Positions 48,201-60,200 of a stretch of DNA of 64,000 nucleotides are shown in pieces (within the stretch, counting starts at the first letter, position 1; each line of letters begins with the position of its first letter). The notes beneath the pieces were generated by a model. The model was given only the letters and a program-made list of their open reading frames with translations. It searched no databases and had not been told where the DNA came from. The position numbers and the translations under genes are program-made. The DNA comes from Fragum whitleyi (Eukaryota > Mollusca > Bivalvia > Cardiida > Cardiidae): assembly GCA_948146395.1 (NCBI GenBank), contig OX411543.1, positions 48,956,517-49,020,516 of the forward strand. The letters run 5' to 3'.

Positions 48201-51200
48201 CAGTTACTACCTACTGTTGATTTGTATCAAATAATCATTATTGTATTATTATCAGAGAAAACATATTCTGATTTCAACAAAATTAAAGGAAATAATTGCT
48301 AAATCATTTTTGATCTATATATTTTCTACATTGTAACAAGTATCTCCTGACCCATAGTTTGTAATGAATAGGCATCTACAACACCAGTGTGATGTTTAAT
48401 TGTTAACCCTTGTCATGCTGAACCCGTAATATTCCTGCTTTGACAGGAGGTATAGACAAAAATCAGCCTGCACATGTGTGCAGTCTGATCTTAGTTCATA
48501 CCACCTGAATTTCATTTTTAAACCAGAAAGGTGTAAAACAATACATTTCCGTAATCAATACTGGCTCACATTTGGTAACTTCCAGTGCTTTTAGCACTTT
48601 GATTTTACATTTATTTTGCAAAGATTTTTATTCAGCATGACCAGGGTTAACTTTCACTGGTGGATCTGGAGGTGGTTTGGGGAGAAAGGGGATCAACACC
48701 CTCCTTTCAGTAGCCTAATTGTTTTATTTTCATTGGTAAATTTGATCATTGCAAGTTGAACTCCCATTTTGTAACATTCAAAACCATTTACAGATATCTT
48801 TATATGCAATTAAACCTATATCAGACATGTTTATTTCAGGGAACCAGGCTCCCTACTGATCCAGAGTTTGTAACCAACAAGGAACTGCGACAAATGTGTG
48901 ATCATGTTCTACAGCTTCTCACTAACACTGTGGAGGGTCTGGAGCACGTAAGTTCAAATTTAATTTCATTTTAACCTTGTCATGCTATAAATAATTCTTG
49001 GCTGTTTAACAATAAAGTGCTGAAAGCCTAGGATGCACTAATTGTGATTCAGTATCTATTTGAAAATATGTGATAAGCTCAGTTTTTTTCAGCGAAAAAC
49101 CGGATGTATTTTGATCACCTTGGCTGCATTCATATTGGTGTTCGTGGTGTTGTTGGCATTGGCATTACAAACTTTAATCTTGTTCATATCTCTGTTGTTG
49201 TTAAAGATGTCTGTATGAAACTTGGCAAAATATCAACCATCACTGAAGGTATCCAGTGGGGTATAACTCTAGAACCATTTTTGTAAGAGTTATGCCCCCT
49301 TTTTTATCCCCCGCCGTTTTCAGGGAGGGGATATAGTAATGCTCTCGGTCCGTCATTCCATCATTCCGTCCTTCCGTCATTCCGTCATTCCATCCTTCCG
49401 TCGCTAAACTTGTCCGGAGCATATCTCCTGAAGTATAATAGCTATCAACTTGAAACTTTATGGGTGGATAGATATCATGCAGGAGAAGTGCAGTGCACAA
49501 GAACTACAACTCTTGCTTGCATAATTTTGGAGTTATTGCCCTTTGTTATTTTTAAGACTTAGATTTTGTCTGGAGCATATCTCCTAAATTATAATAGCTA
49601 TCAACTTGAAACTTTATGGGTGGATAGATCTCATGCAAGAGAAGTGCAGTGCACAAGAACTATAACTCTGGCTTGCATAATTTTGGAGTAATTGCCCTTT
49701 GTTATTTTTAAGACTTAGATTTTGTCCGGAGCATATCTCCTAAAGTATAATAGCTATCAACTTGAAACTTTATGGGTGGATAGATCTCATGGAGGAGAAG
49801 TGCAGTGCACAAGAACTACAACTCTGGCTTGCATAATTTTGGAGTTATTGCCCTTTGTTATTTTAAAGACTTAGATTTTGTAGGGGCTTAATTTCTTAAA
49901 GTAGAACCCTTAATCTATTAGGCTTCAGTTTACTATCAAGCTTTCTCGGTGGGGGATGGCCATGTCCAACATGGCTCTTGTTGACATAGATCTTTTCCAA
50001 ACGATTGGTACTCATATAGGCAGTGCCCTTGTTTAAAGACTTCTGGTTAAGAAAGAAAATGAGCTGGTATACACTAAGATCAGCCTCAGACATCACATTT
50101 GTGTTGGCTGATTTTTTTGTCTATACTTCCTGTCAAAGAAGGAATATTTGAGTTCAGCATGACAAGGCTGGATACAACACTAAAGGTGGACATATATCAG
50201 AAACAGCTTTCTCTGACTGTCAGTCTGTGGGCCTGTCTAAACATTGTTCTGTTGTCCATTTTCTTTGTTAATACAAAACCTCTTGCAGTTATGGACAGAT
50301 AAGCATTATGTTCCTCATCATTTGACCATAGGTATATTATTTTCTCAATTTGTATGACATGCTGTGTTATAGGAAAGTTTCTTTTACAATTATTGAAAGA
50401 TTGCATGGAACTGTACAGTATGTTCCATTATCAGCGCATGTTAGGGTATATTCTTCGAAGACTGTCCTGCCTTACAGACCTTATCACTTTATTCTGATTT
50501 GAATAAATGATATTTAGAGCTGTGCATAACTCTTTTGCCAAAAAGTAGCAATAAAAGAATTGCAATAAAAGAAATATACAGTGTGGTAAGATGAGCAGAT
50601 GCAAAGATCAAGATCATTTGACATATTTAAGTCATCTGTAAAGGTCAAAATCCTGTAAAGTCTGTCCTTTCTTTTGCATAATTGTTCCAGAGACAAATCC
50701 TGCTGACTCACATTTGACCCTGTGCGTGACATTTCCAAGGATTTGAAATGTGCCCGAGATGCAAACATGGAGCAGCGTAGATAGCCACGTACTGTGAATA
50801 TAATGTTGCTTGATGGTTCACAAGTACTTTAAGACCGTATCTATCTAATAAACGCAAATGCACAGGCTGGTCAGAGTCTTGGCTATGATATGAAATTATT
50901 GGAAATCTCACTCACAGGATCATTTTTTTTATCTACTTTCTGGTACCAAGTGGCTAAGTGTATACACCTGCATGCTGAACTCATGGTTTGAAGATCTAAA
51001 ATTTTGTTTATGTTGTAGGTACTGTGGCCATTACTGTTAGAACTGTTTATACATGAGAACTATACAGAGGCTTCTGGTATAATTTGTGACTGCTTGTCAA
51101 CACTGGCCAACAAAAACCAGGGAAATAATGTCAAAAACTTTGAGTTTGAGTATGAAATGCAAGGTAATCTATCTTTATTATGCTTTGTCATTGTTGATTA

Positions 51201-54200
51201 TTATTTGTCAAGCTCACTTTTGAAGAGTAAAACACATTTGTCTCTTTAAAAAGTTTGTGTTCTTATCTGAATGTTATAGTTAGTTTGTCAGTCCATCTAT
51301 GGGAATTCCAGGGGCAATTCCTCCTTTGTGGATGAATTTAGAAAATGACTATAACTATCACACTACTGTGTCTAAATAATGGCAGAGGTGAGAATATTGG
51401 TGTTTAACAAATACATTTTGTTATTCTTACCATACCCCAAAAGAATTTGTATTAGAACTTACCTTTAACTAAGTAAATAATTCACTTAGCACAAGAGTTA
51501 TCAAGATAGACTAGTGATCCAATCTCAAATTTTGAGACCAGGGAGGCCCGGTTTGTAATGGATGCAGACAATGATATTTTACTTGCCCAATATCTGAAGA
51601 ACATTGCTAGACTTGTCTGCAGATTCACAATCACTTTTGTAGGTCAGTACAGAGGTCAAAGGTCATGGAGTGCAAAACAGTAAAAATCGTATTAATGGAC
51701 AAATTTTTTATGATATGATCAAAATAAATCCAGGTTTTTAGTGTTATAAAACTGTACATATGCAAATAATGCTCACATGATTATATACTTGCAAAATAGC
51801 AGCAAATGAGTCAAAATTAAAAGATCAAAGTACTTAAAGTACTTCAGTTGTAAGCGGAGAATGTTTGGAAAAAAGCAACAAATAATATAACTTCAGCATA
51901 CGGATGAATTCATGTGATACATTTTATATTCAACACTCAAATAAAAATGTTTATATGGCTGTCCGCTTGGTCTATTGCTCGAACATAACCTTGAACTCTA
52001 GGCAGTTGAAGAACAAAATCAACATTTTTGCTAGGAGTCAAGCGATGAGAAAAAACCAATGTTGGCATACTTCAATATAAAAAGATGTTTTATTCATAGC
52101 ACAGATATGATCATCATTTGCTGATAGCTTCACTGCAACACAGGACAACATCGTAGAATGAGTGATCAACTTTGTTAAAAGGTTCTGTAACTGGAGAACT
52201 ATTGAATTAATAGGTTTTCCAGTTGGATCGGTGCAAATTTATGCGCTTGTTGGTATGTTGCTAGGTTTTGCGAATGTTTGTGGAAAATCGTACACATGAT
52301 GAGGTACACAACATTTGAAGTTTTGCAATTGTGTGAACCTCTAATTGTAGTTACATTGCAAAGATGAGATTTCAAAGTCTGCATGCCTTCCAGGAAAATG
52401 CTCGTTTGACACTTCAGTGTTTTACTTGTTCCAGAATTTCTGAGATAGTCATTGGTTGCAGCAGTACTTAATTTCGCTCTAACAAGAATTTCTCAAAGTG
52501 ACTTGGGTATTCAGTATGCTAGAACTTAATCCCCAGGGATTATTTTTCTGAGTTAACTGGATGACTTAAGTTTGGACCAGTGTTTGTCTATTATTGAGTG
52601 ATAACTCATTGCAGCGTTGTCCAAAGGCGCACTGTTGTATACAGATTCCGAAGGTTCAGGCTGTAAGGGATTTTCCTTAAACAACGGTTCTACAAAATTC
52701 AAGACTAATTCTAAATTAAATCAATTACACCATTAAGGATAAAATACATTGAAATATTTGATACCTTTTAAAGCTCTGTTTAAATTTTACTCCATGAACC
52801 ATTTAGGAAACCTGTGAGCAGGCTTAGAAACAAGAGCTGTCGCAGTACAGCGAAGCTAGACTATTCCTAATGCTGGATAGTAACAGCAAATCAATATCGA
52901 CATTTGAATTTCAATTAAATGAAAGTCAAGAGTCAAGAATCTTTGTCCAGAGGCTGATATTATAGTCACAGAAGCATGTATAAAGTTTCAAAGCAATAGC
53001 TTAAGTAGGAACAGAGATACAACTAATATAAAACAGTTGCACATAAAAACATAACTAAGATTTGTAAGTCCGAAAAGGCTTAAAATCCCACTAAATTAAA
53101 TATCAGAGTACTGAAAATTTGTCTAGAGGCTGATATTATGAACACAGAAGCATGTGCAAAGTTTCCAAGCATAAGCTTAAGAAAAAATGGAGATATAACT
53201 GATATATATTTTCACGTAAAAACTTAACCAGGAATTTCTAAGTCAGAAAACTGTTAATATTCCTCTAAATTCAATTTCAGAGTAATGAATCTTTTTCTGT
53301 GGGCTTATATTATGGTCACAGAAGTATTTAGTAGAAACAGAATATTACAGATGTATGTCAGTTGCACGTAAAAACTTAACAAAGATTTCTAAGTATGAAA
53401 GGCTTAAAATTCCATTAAATTCAATACCAGAGAATTGAATGTTTGTACAGGGACAGTTATTATGATCACAGAAGCATGTGCAAAGTTTCAAAGCAATAGC
53501 TTTACTAGAATAAGAGATATAACTCATGTAAAACGTTTGCATTTAAAAACTTAACCAAGAATTTCTGAGTCTTAAAAAGGTTAAAATTCGATAAAATAGC
53601 AGACTAATGAATCTTTGTCCAGAGGCTGATATTATGGTCACAAAAGCATGTGTAAAGTTTCCAAGCAAACGCCTTCGTAGAAATAGAGCTATAACTTGTT
53701 TACAACATTTGTAAAAACTTAACCAGGAAATTCTAAGTCCGAAAAGGGTTAAAATTAGATTAAAATTCCATATCAGAGTATTAAATCTTTGTCTAGAAGT
53801 TGATATCATGGTCACAAAAGCATGCCCGAAATTTGGAAGCAATAGCTAAGGTAGAAATAGAGATATTACAGATGTACAACATTTGCACATAAAAACTTAA
53901 CCAAGAATTTCTAAGTCCGAAAAGGGTTAGAATTACACGAGATTCAATATCAAAGTAACAAATCTTTGTATAGAGGCTGATATTACGGTCACAGAAGCAT
54001 TTGTAAAGTTTCCAAGCAATAGCTTTAATAGAAACAGAAATATTACAGATAAACAACTTTTGCACGGAAAATCTTAACCAAGATTTCTAATTCCGAAAAG
54101 GGTTAAAATTCCACCAAATTCAATATCAGAGTAATGAATCTTTGTCTAGAGGTTGATATTATGGTCATAGAAGCATGAGCATAAATTCAAAGCAAAAGCT

Positions 54201-57200
54201 TCAGTAGAAACAGAGATTTCAAACACTTGCAAGAAAAAACTTAACCAAGCATTACGCTGACACTGACGCCGGGTGACCGGAATAGCCCCTGTATTCTACG
54301 AATAGTAGAGATAAAAAGGATTTTTCCCGAATTAAGCGTAAGTTTTTGTACTAAATTAAAAAAAAAAACTGCTCGACAATATTCATCTATATTTCACACA
54401 CTTTTTAGGGCATTAAAATCAAATCTAGTTTGTATAAAAAAGATTGTGTCATTATGCTTACCTATTAGCAATTCCCTTATTTTCGAGGCAACAGTATGGA
54501 TCCTAAACACAGACATAGGAAATTTACATTGACAATATCATTTCGTGTTTATTAGCATCAATAACCCGTCGCGCTTATACTTTACGCGGGTTACAAGTTT
54601 GCATCTTTGTGCAGCCGCTATGAAATAATTTTACAGGCCTAAGTAATATATCTAAGCTAGACAAATGCCTACTCATACTTTTTTAGAAACATTTCAATTT
54701 TTTCAATCCAAACATTCAAAATAAGTTTGTGACACTTACAGTATTTTTATTCACGACCAGGCTTGAGGATGTGACAGATAAGAAGGACTAGAATTAAAAA
54801 CAAGAAGAATGGGTTCTTTGAAGAAATTTCAGATAATGAGTAAAATATGGGATTATTTAATTTTATTAGAAAACATAAGTGTATTTAAGATCAATTTTGT
54901 GAGAAACATGTAATAATGCTTATTCAATTTATAAGAACAGAGGCACTTTGAACTATTTGATCTGGGTTTTAACAAGCAAAACAAGGAAATAGGGATGATT
55001 TTGTCACTGGACGACCAAAACATTGGAAATACAGCCTTAACATGGCCTTAGTAACAAGTGTTTGACACCCGAAGGCGATGAAACAAATAATTCATTGAGG
55101 TAGGCTTGTAACATTGCAGACATCAGGAAAACAGTAATCATGTTTATTTCACACATTTTCCCTAGTTGATGGATTCGAAAAGTTTAAATGATAATAATTT
55201 AATAAAATAAAATGAATAAATAAATAAAGTTTGCTCTGAATACACTCTTTCGAAGTTGATAAAGTTGAATATGGACCTTCCATTTAGCCTAGCTTACACT
55301 TGCCTTATGTAGTCTGTACGGCGCCTGTTAACCTTTAACTCTCAGCGTCCTACAGCTTATAATATCGTGAAATTCGCAAAATGAATGATTTAGAATTGAA
55401 ATGAATAGGATGAGCGACTTTCGAATGAATTCAACGTTTTTGGTTGAAACTGGTAGATCCTATTTAATCACGTATTGTTACATAAATTAAGATCTGTGTC
55501 TTCATATACCAATCAGACTTTTCAAAATTCACGCTGGTCAAGCAAATATGAAATGATTTGAGTGCTTCTAATTTCGAATTGATTACGAGCAATTCAGGAA
55601 CCTTGTGGATGATTTCGGAGCGTTTTATTGAGATGGTTTGGAATACCAAGAATGAAGCGCTGACCGAATGATTCGATTCAGAATGAATGTGAGTTGGGTC
55701 TTTTTCACCAGGTCCCTAATAACAGTATGATATCAATGCGACAATCGCGCGGTTTTACGGGAACCGTAAACCTTAAGCTTATTCTAACATAAGATCTGCA
55801 AGGTTAGGCCAAAAGACACAAGTCTCAAATAACAAAAAAAAAAAAACCAACCAAACGACAATAATAACAAAAAAAAAATAAATAAACAGATCTTCAACTA
55901 TACGTGTAAGCATCAAACCTGTTAGACTCTAGATTGACTTACTTTACTTCATAACCAATTAGCATTCACTGTTTACTCATTGATTGATAAATTAAAAGTC
56001 TTTTTCACAAAGGAATCAACATGTATGCCTTATTTTTACACCCCTTGTGCTTCAAACTTATTTGCGTGCAGTAATGCCATCTTCGTATGGTATACTGGCG
56101 TTGAGTGAATTCACGTCCAATAAAGTATTTGGAGAGGGCTTTGATTCAATATTAAAGAATAAAAGATTATAACATGTGACCCTTCATGCGTAAAGGGACC
56201 ATCAAGGAAGTGTTTAAAGTGTCGATTCTAGTCAGACGGCACGGACTGAGCAGACTAAATAGGATCGAAACTTTTCTCACCCTAGTAAGTTTCTGAATCA
56301 AGGATGATCATACTACCTTTCTATGAAAGATTTATTTTTGAAAATAAAGCTCTGGTTGACCATTAATAGAATCAATCTCTTTTTCAAATGTCTATTTTAC
56401 ACAATTCCCAGATGGTCCTTTATTACGTGACAGGTCACATATACATGTTTTTATTATTTTTACTCAACAAGTTTCAAAAATATTTTCATTGGGATTATCC
56501 GTTGTCGTCGGTATCAATGTCAATAGTTATATATATGGACTTTTATAAATACATGTATGCATATTCATGAAGTAAAATGATCATACAGTAGTTTATATTA
56601 CAAATGATGATAAAAGCAAATTCAAATCATCTTGAATACTTTAACTATCAGTAAACATAATGAATAAATGTGCTTGGGGTCAGTTTTGAAACACACAAAA
56701 TGAAAACAAACTTTAATGCCTAAAATATCAGTACTTTCGGTACTTTGATTTCAACAAAGGGTCCGAAATGCTCCTTTTTGTTTGTGTAAACATTTGTTCT
56801 ATGGAATTGAATAATTATTCAACTATTTCAGTCAATAATTCATCAAAAAAAGCAGCATAACATTCAGTAAATAGTGATATATTGCTGTAATAGCATGAAT
56901 GTACTTGATGACCTTTGACCTCAGTAATTTGCATAATAGACATTTCCTGGACTGCAGACAAGGCAGATTGTGTTCAGCAAAGGTTGATGAACAGTTTCTA
57001 CTATATAACTTTGCATTACATTTTGGGCCTCCCTAAAGTGATTTCTAGAGGTCTCCTGGAAAATAGTTACTTGTCTAAGATGAAGAATGCCATTGACCTG
57101 CTCTTATGGGGACATAAATATAAAACAAACATCTTTTGTTATTTGCAGTTAATCTTCCAAAATCTACAGCACTGATGGCAAGATTAATGGTATGTTGCCT

Positions 57201-60200
57201 TTCTTTATGCTCCTGCATTGAAAGAACAGGGGTACATTGTTTGACTGTTGTATGTCTGTTTGTCCATCTGTCAGTCTGCCATCAAAACTTAAAAAAAAAA
57301 CCAACATTGTCAATTACTTCAAGGCCATTCAAGATGCAATGCCCATATTTGGTATGATGATAGATCTCAATAATGTGCATCTGCAGATACTAAGGTTAAG
57401 GTCGTGTGACATGGTCAAGGTCATCTGTCAAGGTCAAAGTTTTTAAAAATTGCTGTTTTGGGGGTAAAAAATTGCTGTTTTGGGGGTCATTTGTGTTTCA
57501 CAACCCAAATTTGTTTTACCCTTTCTCTACAATTATTGATCTTCATCAACTTAAGTAATTGGACATGTATTTATTAGGATTACATTACTTTTGTTATGCT
57601 TCTCTTCAAATAAGTGGTAGACCAAACTTGAGGGTCACCAGAAATGGTACAGATATTTGTTTCTCGTTGAAGATAGTCCCTGTTGTTTTTGTGAGAATTC
57701 TATTAAAGCTGAAGGTCAGCAACAATGGGTGAATTCAAATTGTATGTATCTGTGGTATTAAATGATAATAATATATGTTTATGCCTTGTCCAGATGAGAA
57801 CTAGACAGAATTAAGATAAGAATACCAAAATTGGCAAAGATATTCATATTTTTGTGAATTGTTTTTGAGAGACAACCATCAAGGGTCAATGCCACTGGGT
57901 TATCTTGAACTTTTTGATGAGAAGGTTAAAACATAACTAGATGATAACTTGAGACAAAATTGAGCTAGTTGCATTATCAATGGACTTCTCCATAATTTAA
58001 CACAATTTCTTATTGGGTGTGTAATCAAAATTGAAACTAAAAACTTGACTTAACTCTTTGTATACCAAATGACTCTAAGACTTCTAGACAAAGGGAGTGA
58101 TTTTGAATTCAGAATGTATAATTACATTGCTCATCCACCAAATCCACATTAAAACAATCCCAAGAAATTCTTAAACTTTAGGATTTGTATGACATATAAC
58201 AGATAAGATTGTCATTTGTCTCTCTTATCTACTAACCAGCCCTGCATTCAGGATGCAGGGGTGTGGAATTCCCATGCCCAACTTGTCCCACACTTGCGTT
58301 ATCACTTGCAGGCAAGTTTGTTTTTCTAGGACACTTGTCTGACGACCAGTGAATACCAGACCGAATCTAATAACAAAGATTAGGAGAAAAGTCATCCTAT
58401 TGTTTGTATCAAAGGTGAGAAAACATTGTTATTAATGAAGAAAATCTTGGTTTACAGCATTTTCTTCATTAAAGTCAATGTTTTCTCAATATCTATCCAT
58501 TCATAAATTTTCGGCAAGTTCATTTTGATCCTGGACAAGTAGGAAATTGACTATTACTTGTTCATGGATAAGTGGAGAAAAGTCGTTTTACCACACCCCT
58601 GGGATGACAAAAAGTGCAAACAGTTTTCACAATTATACCCTGCTATGTTGCAAGTGCATTTGTAAAGAGGGGTATAATTTGCAAAGAGTTTGCCATGTTT
58701 TGTCATCCTGAATGCAGGGTTGGAGCTCTGTCTGTCTTAAGTTTTTTTTACCTTCATTCACCAGACGCTGGCTGGCCGTCCTCTAAATGGAAGGAATAGA
58801 GGAGTGCATGTTCTCAACTTAATGAAAGCTCTCGCACCTATCCTGCATGAGAACTTGGTGGAATTATGGGATACTGTAATACCAAAACTCATTCAGTATT
58901 TAGAAGGTAAGGTCGCTTTTTTCAACTTAACCCTTATTCTGCTGAATTTATTTTTTAAGAGATGAATGATTATTTGTTGATTTAATGGAGACGTTAACAC
59001 TTGTCATGCTGAATAAAAAATCTTGGCAAAATTATATATAAATCAAAGTGCTGAAAGCTCTGTATTTCCTAAGTGTGAGTCAGCATTTGATATTGAAAAT
59101 ATAATTTCTGAAACTTTTCTGGTTTAAAAAGGAAAATCAAGTTGTATGGACTAAGATCAGACTGCATATATGTGCAGGCTGATTTTTGTCCATACCTCCT
59201 GCCAAAGCTGGAATATTCCGGGATTAGCATGACAAGGTTTAAACTAAAACCCTAATAACACTGTATGATTGTGCTTAGTGCAGAGATGTGTTTCTAGTAT
59301 TTTTATTAACTTTCATCAATCATCATGGTCTGCTTGTTTTAGATCCAGAGAAGCAGGATAACTGGTCCCAGAAAAGTTGGGAAGATTTGATGTGTAAAAT
59401 GTTATCTAAATCATTGGACGTTGTTGGTCATGAACAGTGGATTGCTGAATTTGGGGAGGCTTTTGGAGATCAGATAAAACTCTTCTCTAAATATCCAGAA
59501 GAAAAGGTAATAGCCTGCCCTGCATTTAAGATGCAAAAACATTGGCAAACGTTCAGGAATTATGCCCTACTTTGCATATGAGTAAATTTGCAAAGCAGGG
59601 TAACATTTCCTTAATGTTTGCCAACTGTTTTTGTCTTAAAAACAGGGCCAGTGGAATTTCAGGATATATATGACCCCTCACACTAATGTTTCCAGAATTC
59701 ATGTTGAAATCTGCTATAGAACAAACATTGACAGACTAAATAAAAACACTGACAAAATAGCATTTAGTTCAAAGTGCTGATGCGCAAGATGTACTTATTG
59801 CATTAATTTTAGTTTCTTTTGTCCTGGTTTAGAAATAAAATAAATAGGTAGTATAGACTAAGATCACACTGCACATTTGTGCAGACTGATCAGAGTCTAT
59901 ACCTCCTGCCATAATAGAAATATTTAAGGTTCAACATAATCAGGGTAAACATCATATTTATTGTTAACTTTGTTTTACGGAATTTAGATACAATTTAACG
60001 AGGAAACTTCTCTTTCAGAGTTGACATATTGCTATATTATTTTGCAGAACTTCCTCTACAAATGTATTGGAATTATAATGAGGAAATCTACAAAGAAAGA
60101 TTTTGTAAACAAGATGTTGGACCTTATCTTTAGTACAGTAAAACACACAGACCAAATGGAGAGGGAGGTAGGTAAATCCATTCTGACAAGTGTTATAATA

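Noticed and set aside
53345..54065. Minus-strand open frames with repeated FGLRNSWLSFY-like peptides
   Set aside because: They come from the ~175-bp units of a type F array.
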